Shown: one piece after another, positions 1 to 4,696 of the stretch
Layout: each line of letters starts with the position of its first letter
How positions within the stretch are numbered: position 1 is the stretch's first letter
Assembly: GCA_020853655.1 (NCBI GenBank)
Contig: JADYYL010000389.1
Span: 1-5,774 of the forward strand
DNA length: 5,774 nt
Source: Deltaproteobacteria bacterium
Lineage (GTDB): Bacteria > Bdellovibrionota_C > UBA2361 > SZUA-149 > JADYYL01
Direction of reading: 5' to 3'
Translations under genes and position numbers: made by a program
Notes under the pieces: model-generated
Databases searched by the model: none
What the model was told of the DNA's origin: nothing
What the model saw: only the letters and a program-made list of their open reading frames with translations

Positions 1-161
1 ACGATCTCGAGAATCGCTTGCTGCACTCCCTCTACGCCACTCGAACGAACGCACTGCGTGTGCTCATCGTGAAAGATCTCTACACACTCCTGGAGAAGTC
101 CGTCGACCGTTGTCGAGATGCCGGGAACGTATTGACCAATGTCGTGTTGAAGAACGCGTGA
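1..161 (+). CDS. DUF47 / PhoU-like protein, C-terminal end (5' partial)
   Basis: The frame starting at base 3 is open from the window edge to a TGA at 159-161 and gives the last 52 residues of a protein that begins outside the window. The fragment is helical and contains KDLYTLLEKSVDRCRDAGN followed by VLTNVVLKNA. This matches the C-terminal helix of DUF47 (TIGR00153, PhoU-like) proteins, which usually reads like 'LYelLEeaiDrcEDvanvl..IvlKnA'. Such proteins are cytoplasmic helical bundles encoded beside PiT phosphate permeases and are thought to modulate them. Here the stop lies only 4 nt before the ATG of the permease gene, so the two are almost certainly one operon and probably translationally coupled. 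The start and any metal-binding motifs of the N-terminal part cannot be seen. The family call rests on this tail plus the gene context. Confidence 0.85.
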   Translation, partial: DLENRLLHSLYATRTNALRVLIVKDLYTLLEKSVDRCRDAGNVLTNVVLKNA

Positions 162-165
162 TTTT

Positions 166-1245
166 ATGACGCTGGTTCTGACCGTCGTTCTTCTCGCGCT
201 CATATTCGAGTTCATCAACGGGTTTCACGACACGGCCAACTCGATCGCGACCGTTGTGTCGACGAAGGTGCTCACGCCGCGCCAAGCCATCGTGCTGGCG
301 GCAACGGCGAACCTTATTGGCGCTTTCTGGGGCACCGCTGTTGCGAAGACCATCGCCTCCGGACTGGTCGACGCACAGTATGTCACGGCCGGAGTGCTCG
401 TCTGCGCGTTGACCGGAGCAATTATCTGGAACCTTATCACCTGGCACTTCGGCATGCCCTCCAGCTCTAGCCACGCCTTGATTGGTGGATTGTGCGGTGC
501 CGTGCTCGCAGCCTCTCACAACAGCCTTTCTTCGATCATTTGGTCCGTCCCATCGGCAAAGCCTTGGTATGAACGTCAAGGCGTTCTGTGGAAGGTTGTC
601 GTCCCGATGATTTCATCGCCGCTTATCGGATTTGTCCTCGGCTTCTTCATCATGGCGTGTCTGTACATCGCGCTGCACAAGCGCCGACCACATCGGGTGA
701 ATTCGATATTCGGGAACATGCAGATCGTCAGCGCCGGTGCGATGGGCTTCATGCATGGGACAAACGACGCGCAAAAGACGATGGGGCTCATCGCCCTGGC
801 GCTCCTCGCCGGAACGCAGAGCGGGGCGCTTGCGGATTTGCCCGCAGCACTCTCGTTCCTTCGCATCGAGACTCCGCCACCGGGCTCATCTGTAGAGGTG
901 GCGACGTGGATCAAAGTCACTTGTGCAGTCGTCATGGCTTCGGGAACCGCGATGGGCGGATGGAAGATCATCAAGACGCTGGGTCACAAAATCGTCAAGC
1001 TGCAGCCGATTCACGGATTCGCGGCGGAGACGACATCGTCTATCGTCATTTTCAGCGCCTCTTATTTCGGCATCCCCGTTTCAACCACGCACAACATTTC
1101 GGCCGCAATCCTTGGCGTCGGCGCGGCCAAGCGGTTTTCGGCCGTGAAGTGGAGCGTTGTCGAGCAGATGCTCTGGGCGTGGGTGCTCACACTCCCATGT
1201 TCTGCGGGGGTTGCGTATCTGTGCGCCAGATTCTTTGTCGCCTAA
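166..1245 (+). CDS. pit: PiT-family inorganic phosphate permease
   Basis: The 359-residue protein is an inner-membrane, cation-coupled phosphate transporter (PiT/PHO-4 family, PF01384). It shows the two inverted signature repeats of the family. In the N-terminal half, NGFHDTANSIATVV lies at about residues 18-31 and HFGMPSSSSHALIGG at about 94-108. In the C-terminal half, GFMHGTNDAQKTMG lies at about 194-207 and FGIPVSTTHNISAAILGVG at about 301-319. The Asp and Asn of HDTAN and GTNDAQ are the family's substrate and ion residues. Hydrophobic segments fill both halves, with a polar cytoplasmic loop near residues 170-182 (HKRRPHR). The length is within the family range, so the gene looks intact. 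ATG 166 is chosen because it precedes a normal first membrane helix. Only a weak GAAG (149-152) lies upstream, which fits coupling to the DUF47 gene ending at 161. Low-affinity constitutive uptake is usual for the family, and no Pho box is visible because the operon promoter is outside the window. Confidence 0.96.
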   Translation: MTLVLTVVLLALIFEFINGFHDTANSIATVVSTKVLTPRQAIVLAATANLIGAFWGTAVAKTIASGLVDAQYVTAGVLVCALTGAIIWNLITWHFGMPSSSSHALIGGLCGAVLAASHNSLSSIIWSVPSAKPWYERQGVLWKVVVPMISSPLIGFVLGFFIMACLYIALHKRRPHRVNSIFGNMQIVSAGAMGFMHGTNDAQKTMGLIALALLAGTQSGALADLPAALSFLRIETPPPGSSVEVATWIKVTCAVVMASGTAMGGWKIIKTLGHKIVKLQPIHGFAAETTSSIVIFSASYFGIPVSTTHNISAAILGVGAAKRFSAVKWSVVEQMLWAWVLTLPCSAGVAYLCARFFVA

Positions 1246-1259
1246 GAGGCTTATGCCTC
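1246..1259 (+). terminator. Small hairpin directly after pit stop (weak terminator candidate)
   Basis: GAGGC (1246-1250) and GCCTC (1255-1259) form a perfect 5-bp stem with a TTAT loop, starting at the base after the pit stop codon. No T-run follows, so it is not a canonical intrinsic terminator. It may mark the 3' end of the phosphate transcript or stabilise it. Confidence 0.3.
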
Positions 1260-1276
1260 GCCTCGCATCCCCTCCA

Positions 1277-1295
1277 GCGTGAAGCGAAGTCACGC
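1277..1295 (-). terminator. Hairpin just past the membrane-protein gene stop (weak terminator candidate)
   Basis: GCGTGA (1277-1282) and TCACGC (1290-1295) pair perfectly around a 7-nt loop. The hairpin lies one base beyond the stop codon of the minus-strand gene at 1297-1776. The minus strand continues GCTGGAGGGG, which has no U-tract, so any termination would be inefficient or factor-dependent. With the hairpin at 1246-1259 it fills the 51-nt gap between two convergent genes. Confidence 0.3.
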
Positions 1296-1296
1296 C

Positions 1297-1776
1297 CTAT
1301 GCCGGCGGGCCGAGAATGACAGATGCTATGCCGAGATAGGTGATGACGTTTGCCACGAGCACTGCGCGCGCAGCGTCATTTCGTCCGTCTCTGGCGAACA
1401 TGCGCCGAGCGATAAGCCACTCGACAAAGAACGATATCGCGAAAAAGAAAGTGATGACCGCGACTCCCGCGGCGACACTCCCAGCAGTCCAGAACGCCCA
1501 GACATCATGTCCCACGATGGGGGTCGCGCCCGCGTTCACGAGTTCCCCAACGACCGTCGAGCCGAGATTCATGAGGAACGCAATCCACAGCGAACGCGCG
1601 AGAGGCAATCCGCAGAGCAGTTTCAAGCAGATGCCCTCGACAGCAACGACGACGGGGAAGACGAGTTGCGCTGGAGAGGTCGCTGGGAGAACTGGAATCA
1701 TTGCATCTGCCGCCGCGAGCGAGACGAAACAGAGGATGGAGGCGAGCGAAAACCAGAGGAGAGTGAGGGGACTCAT
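1297..1776 (-). CDS. Small polytopic membrane protein, unknown function
   Basis: The 159-residue protein is very hydrophobic and I do not recognise its family. Likely membrane segments are residues 4-27 (which could also act as a signal peptide, ending SLAAADA), 36-56, 62-80, 93-122 (aromatic-rich, FFFAISFFVEW) and 138-155. Charged or polar residues sit inside or at the edge of these helices: Glu47, Asn70, Glu119 and Asn143. The stretches 46-77 and 118-150 resemble each other (VEG...K...ARSLWIAFLMN and VEW...R...AARAVLVAN), which suggests an internal duplication. The open frame extends upstream to a TTG at 1860, but the ATG at 1776 is preferred because GGAG lies 6 nt upstream of it and the extra 28 residues look non-membrane and random. 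The opposite-strand frame over this region is rich in Arg, Glu and Asp, as expected for the antisense of a membrane protein. The gene converges on pit, so membership of the phosphate operon is unlikely. No clear promoter is visible. Confidence 0.72.
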   Translation of the reverse strand: MSPLTLLWFSLASILCFVSLAAADAMIPVLPATSPAQLVFPVVVAVEGICLKLLCGLPLARSLWIAFLMNLGSTVVGELVNAGATPIVGHDVWAFWTAGSVAAGVAVITFFFAISFFVEWLIARRMFARDGRNDAARAVLVANVITYLGIASVILGPPA

Positions 1777-1782
1777 AAGTGT

Positions 1783-1786
1783 CTCC
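1783..1786 (-). promoter_or_regulatory. Ribosome binding site fixing the start at 1776
   Basis: The minus strand reads GGAG, then ACACTT, then ATG. A 6-nt spacer is close to ideal and decides between this ATG and the upstream TTG at 1860. Confidence 0.65.
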
Positions 1787-1863
1787 GTTGGATGGACCAG
1801 GGAAGAGTAGAACGGGGAGGGGAGGCTCGCAACGAAGTATGACGCTGAGATGCTCGTCAAGGG

Positions 1864-1923
1864 AACGAGTGCTCTGACAAGTCAGTAGTAATAGGCGAAC
1901 TTGTCAGAGCACTCGTTTTTTCT
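1864..1923 (+). terminator. Strong intrinsic terminator-like hairpin (18-bp perfect stem plus T-run)
   Basis: AACGAGTGCTCTGACAAG (1864-1881) is perfectly complementary to CTTGTCAGAGCACTCGTT (1900-1917), with an 18-nt loop. In RNA, GGG at 1861-1863 could add three G-U pairs with the following Us. On the + strand the stem runs into TTTTTT (1916-1921) and then CTCTT, which is the classic form of a Rho-independent terminator. On the - strand the stem is followed by CCCTTGACG, with no U-tract. The genes on both sides (ending at 1950 and starting at 1776) are minus-strand, so the strong polarity is opposite to the local genes. It may block readthrough from the pit operon, end an unannotated + transcript, or be a bidirectional structure or a mobile-element relic. 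Confidence 0.7.
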
Positions 1924-1948
1924 CTTGGCTGAGTTGTCACAGCACGAG
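1901..1948 (+). repeat. Direct repeat: hairpin arm and a degenerate third copy
   Basis: TTGTCAGAGCACTCG (1901-1915, within the right arm of the hairpin) recurs in the same orientation as TTGTCACAGCACGAG at 1934-1948, matching at 12 of 15 positions. The copies are 33 bp apart, about three helical turns. Together with the inverted left arm this makes three related half-sites beside the stop codon of the gene at 1950-2393. A chance match cannot be excluded. Confidence 0.4.
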
Positions 1949-1949
1949 G

Positions 1950-2393
1950 CTAACGAAGGACGTGGCGCGGCATCCGACGGATAATATCAGCCACCGACTC
2001 TTTTTGCTCCACAGACTCTGCTGGGGTGCGCGCGGGATAGTTCACTTTCGAGAGTTGGAGCACGGGGTCGGATTGAACATTCGGAAGAGTACTGAGTGCT
2101 CTGTCGCGGACCTCTCCCGAGAGCGCCGCATTGAGCGAACCGCGGAGAGTCGATCCGTGCCGCCGAAACCACAGGGTCTCGACACTCGCGTGTAGTTCCG
2201 GATGACAAGCGAGCTGTCGAAGGACGGGGAGGGTGTTTGCCTCCGGCGCAGTGAATCCGATGAGTGCTCGCCAACCGGTGAGGTCCAATTCGAGTCGTTC
2301 GACGGCTTGGCTCGGAGACATGGGAGCGGCCACGGGATCTTTCGTGATCTTCTGAGATATGGACCGTACGGTCGATTCAAACTGGTCGCTCAT
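1950..2393 (-). CDS. Hypothetical protein, possibly 5'-truncated by a frameshift
   Basis: The frame from ATG 2393 to TAG 1950 gives 147 residues. I do not recognise the family. The protein is soluble and has no signal peptide or membrane segment. The middle part (about residues 25-110) looks helical, with a hydrophobic pattern including LDLTGWRALIGF, VLRQLACHPELHASVETLW and VRDRALSTLPNVQSDPVLQL. Such patterns occur in helical-repeat proteins, but no repeat unit is clear. The tail is polar and ends RRMPRHVLR. The Shine-Dalgarno signal is poor: GAGG lies only 3 nt before the ATG. The same frame stays open back to 2546 and continues to look coding, so ATG 2393 may be an internal Met rather than the true start. 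The gene is minus-strand, lies upstream of the membrane-protein gene with 173 nt between them, and is divergent from the methyltransferase gene. I am fairly sure the frame is coding, and unsure of its start and of whether it is intact. Confidence 0.6.
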   Translation of the reverse strand: MSDQFESTVRSISQKITKDPVAAPMSPSQAVERLELDLTGWRALIGFTAPEANTLPVLRQLACHPELHASVETLWFRRHGSTLRGSLNAALSGEVRDRALSTLPNVQSDPVLQLSKVNYPARTPAESVEQKESVADIIRRMPRHVLR

Positions 2394-2550
2394 AAGCCTC
2401 GTCGAGAGTCGTTCCTTGTGTTGTGGCGAGAGTGCAGCGAAATGAAGCCTCTCCGGCCGGAAGTCTGCGATTCTGCTGCGTTTTAGACGCTGGAGAGCGA
2501 GATAGAGGGCGCCGCGGCAGGTAGCTGAAACTCTCGCGGAGCAGCCTCAT
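2394..2550 (-). pseudogene. Probable frameshifted 5' portion of the gene ending at 1950
   Basis: The frame of the 147-residue protein continues upstream of its first ATG without a stop to 2546. It encodes a protein-like stretch including ALYLALQRLKRSRIADFRPE and then RLHFAALSPQHKERLSTRL directly before the Met. No ATG, GTG or TTG occurs in this frame. A second frame starts at ATG 2550 and reads MRLLRESFSYLP before turning into Arg/Pro/Ser-rich sequence. Removing one base near 2514, in the GC-rich stretch CCGCGGC, would join the two into a single 199-residue frame starting at 2550. This suggests a recent frameshift, a sequencing error, or programmed slippage. No Shine-Dalgarno precedes ATG 2550, and it lies only 24 bp from the divergent ATG at 2575, which weakens the proposal. 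Confidence 0.45.
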
Positions 2551-2564
2551 CAAAAAGGTTCAGC

Positions 2565-2568
2565 GGAG
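2565..2568 (+). promoter_or_regulatory. Ribosome binding site of the methyltransferase gene
   Basis: GGAG lies 6 nt upstream of ATG 2575 (spacer AATCCT). The spacing is near optimal and supports this start over later Met codons such as Met25. Confidence 0.65.
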
Positions 2569-2574
2569 AATCCT

Positions 2575-3330
2575 ATGCTCGCCATACTCGAAGGACCGAC
2601 CGATATCTCGACGTATATCTTTCCAATCATTCGCGAGGAGCTGTTCATGTTCCTCCCGCGAGACGGCGTCGTGGCCGAAGTCGGCGTTCTCGAAGGTGGA
2701 CTCTCGCAACACATCCTCACTGTCGCCACTCCGCAGCGACTGCACCTCGTTGACCTTTGGGAGTGCCAAGCAGACCGCGATTACGCGCTTGATCCATCGA
2801 ACGGAACGCCAGAGCTTCAGAACGTTCGGCTCGATGGTGTGAAAGAACGGTTCGCCAAAGAGATCGCGTCGGGACAGGTCGTCCTCAATCGCGGCTACTC
2901 GCATCTCATTGCCGAGAGTTTTCCCTCGAACTACTTTGACTGGGTGTTCATTGATGCGAACCACACCTACGAGGCCGTGCTGACGGACCTCCGGGCTTAT
3001 GGCGCAAAGTTAAAAGAAGATGGGCTCATCGTTGGGCACGACTTCACAAATCAACGCTACGCCCAAGAGTGCAAGTTTGGCGTCGTTGAAGCCGTGAAGC
3101 AGTACTGTCGCGAGAGCGGCTTCGTTCCGGTCGCGTTGACCGGCCGCGACCAATTCCCAACATACGTGCTGGCGCGACGATCGCATGCGAGGCAGGCTCA
3201 AATCCTCATGTTCTCGTTATTCCGAACCGTGCGAGGGATCGTGGAGATTCGCAACTTCCTCGACCGCGACTTCCGCCACGAGACAGTGCGGTTCAGCGAT
3301 GAAATGCAGAACTTCATCATCTCGGTTTGA
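2575..3330 (+). CDS. Class I SAM-dependent methyltransferase (Methyltransf_24-like)
   Basis: The 251-residue soluble protein has the order of motifs of a Rossmann-fold methyltransferase. The glycine-rich SAM loop VAEVGVLEGGLS is at residues 33-44. The acidic end of strand 2, LHLVDLWE, is at 56-63, with Asp60 the likely ribose-binding residue. FDWVFIDANHTYEAVLTDL is at 121-139. KEDGLIVGHDF is at 147-157. The pairs Asp127/His130 and His155/Asp156 resemble the metal and active-site positions of Methyltransf_24 and TylF/MycE-like O-methyltransferases, which act on sugars and other small molecules. The last 45 or so residues, after YVLARRS (197-203), are an extension with no motif I recognise. ATG 2575 is chosen for its good GGAG. 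The gene stands alone: divergent from the broken frame at 1950-2550 and convergent with the nucleotidyltransferase gene. The substrate cannot be deduced, and no glycan or secondary-metabolite genes are nearby. The fold call is confident and the substrate class is inference. Confidence 0.86.
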   Translation: MLAILEGPTDISTYIFPIIREELFMFLPRDGVVAEVGVLEGGLSQHILTVATPQRLHLVDLWECQADRDYALDPSNGTPELQNVRLDGVKERFAKEIASGQVVLNRGYSHLIAESFPSNYFDWVFIDANHTYEAVLTDLRAYGAKLKEDGLIVGHDFTNQRYAQECKFGVVEAVKQYCRESGFVPVALTGRDQFPTYVLARRSHARQAQILMFSLFRTVRGIVEIRNFLDRDFRHETVRFSDEMQNFIISV

Positions 3331-3372
3331 CCATGTCTTTCGAACTCCCAGTATCGCCCCACGATCGATATC

Positions 3373-3392
3373 CCGATAAGTAGGCTTATCGG
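3373..3392 (+). terminator. Perfect 8-bp hairpin between convergent genes
   Basis: CCGATAAG (3373-3380) pairs with CTTATCGG (3385-3392) around a TAGG loop. It lies 42 nt beyond the methyltransferase stop in a 148-nt convergent gap. Neither strand has a T-run after the stem, so it is a candidate terminator or transcript-end stabiliser rather than a canonical intrinsic terminator. I see no small gene in the rest of the gap. Confidence 0.4.
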
Positions 3393-3434
3393 TCAAGAAG
3401 CCCAAACTCCCGCATCGATCTAGTAGAGGAAACG

Positions 3435-3447
3435 CTCGGCTTCCGAG
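3435..3447 (-). terminator. Small hairpin downstream of the nucleotidyltransferase gene
   Basis: CTCGG (3435-3439) and CCGAG (3443-3447) form a 5-bp stem with a 3-nt loop, 31 nt past the stop of the minus-strand gene at 3479-4132. On the minus strand it is followed by CGTTTCCTC, which is only weakly U-rich. It is a possible weak terminator for the bicistron. Confidence 0.25.
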
Positions 3448-3478
3448 AAAGTTCCGCTCGAACCGGTCCGCACGAGGA

Positions 3479-4132
3479 TTACTGGGCCCGAAGGCGCCGG
3501 GCGATCGCATTGGACCGCTTCATCAGCTCTGGCGGCACGACCCGCTTCGCCGACACGGGAATGATGATTCCCAACTCATCCATTCGCCCAAGAACGTAGG
3601 ACACATCGAAGTCCTGACGATCGAAGATCGACGCGAGGTCGTCCAGATCTTTGAAGCGCCGCTCGTCGCGACAAGAGATCAGCTTCGACGTAATAAGATC
3701 TTCAAGCGTGAGACATGGGATCGCGCCGAATCCAAAATCGACGCGATGATGCTGCGCTCGTTCAAGCGCCCGAGGCACCCACGGCAACGTGGAGAGCAGA
3801 AAGTCCACACCCCAACCGACCGAGCCGGTCTTCTTCTCGAGCGGCCGCCCGAGCACCATCGCATCGCCCCCCGAGCGCCGCTTCATCGCAAACTTCGGCC
3901 CACCATCGAGCTGCGCTCGACTGATCACGTGGGCCTCTAATCCAAGTTCCCGGACGAGCGCGACACCGAGTTCGGCTGTTCCATCGGGCGCATCGAGAAG
4001 GAAATCGATGTCGTCCGTTGTTCGGGGTTGGGTTCGGTACAGCGAAGAGACCAGTCCGCCTGCAAGCGCGTAAGTGCACTTCCGTGCTTCGAGCAGCGCA
4101 ACGACGTTCCCGAGAAGTGTCTCAAGCGACAT
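3479..4132 (-). CDS. Minimal nucleotidyltransferase, AbiEii/MenT-like (putative toxin)
   Basis: The 217-residue protein has the features of a DNA polymerase beta-type minimal nucleotidyltransferase. YALAGGLVSSLYRTQPRTTD at residues 21-40 supplies the Gly-Gly motif (25-26). DDIDFLLD follows, and its Asp41-x-Asp43 pair should bind the catalytic metal. GVDFLLSTL near 108-116 may supply the third acid (Asp110). LTLEDLITSKLISCRDERRF at 141-160, then KDLDDLASIF, matches the Lys/Arg-Asp helical region after the core in AbiEii-type and related antitoxin-linked enzymes. Characterised relatives (AbiEii, MenT) transfer nucleotides to targets such as tRNA 3' ends and act as toxins; that role here is inference. 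The frame extends to a TTG at 4279, but ATG 4132 is preferred because it gives the usual N-terminus and overlaps the end of the upstream gene by 11 nt, implying translational coupling. It could instead be a housekeeping or antibiotic-modifying nucleotidyltransferase, though the pairing with a winged-helix protein argues against that. Confidence 0.82.
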   Translation of the reverse strand: MSLETLLGNVVALLEARKCTYALAGGLVSSLYRTQPRTTDDIDFLLDAPDGTAELGVALVRELGLEAHVISRAQLDGGPKFAMKRRSGGDAMVLGRPLEKKTGSVGWGVDFLLSTLPWVPRALERAQHHRVDFGFGAIPCLTLEDLITSKLISCRDERRFKDLDDLASIFDRQDFDVSYVLGRMDELGIIIPVSAKRVVPPELMKRSNAIARRLRAQ

Positions 4133-4505
4133 CGTTCTGCTCTCTTGCACGAGCGAGAAACTCAGACGTCTCAGAGCAGAAACGCAGGATCTCCTGCGGA
4201 CGATTTCCGTAAGACGATGCTCGCGTCGCGAGCGCCACACGCTCTGCCGCGTCACAGACGGAATTGAGTAACGGAACAAGCTCGTGACGGTGATTCAACG
4301 CAAACCGCGTTTCCTTCCCCACGCTGCGTCGGGTGACCAACTTCTCGCGCTTGAGTTCGGAGAGCGCGTGCGCCGCGGCACAAACAGAAAGCGACGCCAA
4401 CCGCGCGAGCGCGCGCATCGACATCGGCTCTCGCTGGTGGCGCATGACGAACAGCAACCGCGTGCGGCCGGCAGAAGAAAAAAGGGTCGGTAGTTCGCAA
4501 TACAT
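4122..4505 (-). CDS. Winged helix-turn-helix DNA-binding protein (putative antitoxin/regulator)
   Basis: The 127-residue protein begins LFSSAGRTRLLFVMRHQREP and continues with SMRALARLASLSVCAAAHAL (residues 29-48), a helix-turn-helix. SELKREKLVTRRSVGKETRF (49-68) then ends the recognition region and forms the beta wing. This is the ArsR/MarR-like layout often found fused or adjacent to small nucleotidyltransferases. The C-terminal 55 residues are helical and could bind the partner or dimerise. It has no metal-binding Cys pair typical of ArsR sensors. The frame also offers ATG 4547, but that codon lies inside the spacer of a good promoter, so ATG 4505 is chosen; neither start has a clear Shine-Dalgarno. 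The gene is first in a two-gene unit: its TGA (4122-4124) lies inside the nucleotidyltransferase gene. Autorepression through the dyad at 4511-4535 is likely by analogy with toxin-antitoxin systems. Confidence 0.75.
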   Translation of the reverse strand: MYCELPTLFSSAGRTRLLFVMRHQREPMSMRALARLASLSVCAAAHALSELKREKLVTRRSVGKETRFALNHRHELVPLLNSVCDAAERVALATRASSYGNRPQEILRFCSETSEFLARAREQNDVA

Positions 4506-4510
4506 AATCG

Positions 4511-4535
4511 TACTAATCTTAGAACAATAATAGTA
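4511..4535 (-). promoter_or_regulatory. Imperfect dyad, candidate operator of the bicistron
   Basis: TACTA (4511-4515) and TAGTA (4531-4535) are inverted copies. Further symmetric A/T positions inside (TACTAATCTT facing AATAATAGTA) give eight of twelve paired positions in a 25-bp element. It lies between the -10 box and the start codon of the winged-helix gene and covers the expected transcription start, an ideal place for autorepression. The stretch is AT-rich, so some symmetry could be chance. Confidence 0.4.
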
Positions 4536-4565
4536 ATGATAGCCCATAAGCTACTGTCGTTTCAA
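4536..4565 (-). promoter_or_regulatory. Sigma-70-type promoter of the winged-helix/nucleotidyltransferase bicistron
   Basis: On the minus strand, TTGAAA (4565-4560) and TATCAT (4541-4536) are separated by 18 nt, each one or two bases from the TTGACA and TATAAT consensus. Transcription would begin near 4529, giving a leader of about 24 nt before ATG 4505. It would exclude the ATG at 4547. Confidence 0.55.
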
Positions 4566-4681
4566 CTTATTTTCAGGCGTATTATTCGAACAATTCCGGC
4601 CACTTCGTGCGCTACTCGGCCACCTTGATACTTCGAAGCTGTGGGATTCTCGCGCGTCGATTACAAAGGGGTAACCGTGTT

Positions 4682-4687
4682 GAAGGA
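4682..4687 (+). promoter_or_regulatory. Ribosome binding site of the L,D-transpeptidase gene
   Basis: GAAGGA lies 9 nt before ATG 4697. It supports that start over the upstream in-frame GTG at 4607, and over GTG 4691, which would be only 3 nt away. Confidence 0.6.
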
Positions 4688-4696
4688 AACGTGAAT

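Noticed and set aside
64..579. Minus-strand frame of 171 codons opposite pit
   Set aside because: The product is highly charged and low in hydrophobic residues, the usual signature of the antisense of a membrane-protein gene, and it crosses the DUF47-pit junction.
588..1319. Long + strand frame of 243 codons inside pit
   Set aside because: It overlaps a clearly conserved permease gene in another frame; the product is rich in Arg, His and Gly, has no recognisable motif, and runs past the pit stop. It is a shadow frame.
1279..1842. + strand frame of 187 codons opposite the small membrane protein
   Set aside because: Its product is dominated by Arg, Glu, Asp and Ser, whereas the minus strand gives a coherent polytopic membrane protein with a good ribosome binding site.
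1864..1955. Possible integron attC site (long inverted repeat followed by CTAACG next to a stop codon)
   Set aside because: The arms lack the paired GTTRRRY and RYYYAAC core sites and the stem is perfect rather than mismatched, so an intrinsic-terminator-like hairpin explains it better.
1246..2400. Shared AGGCTTATG at 1247-1255 (+) and just before ATG 2393 (-)
   Set aside because: It is a nine-base match with no extended similarity; one copy is in a hairpin and the other at a start codon. Chance is the simplest explanation.
4133..4279. TTG-started 49-residue extension of the nucleotidyltransferase
   Set aside because: It lies wholly over the winged-helix gene in another frame and its sequence is Arg/Ser-rich shadow; ATG 4132 gives the normal family N-terminus.
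4607..4696. GTG-started 30-residue N-terminal extension of the L,D-transpeptidase
   Set aside because: It would bury the signal peptide, has no Shine-Dalgarno, and is unlike the family; ATG 4697 has GAAGGA upstream and starts directly with the signal peptide.
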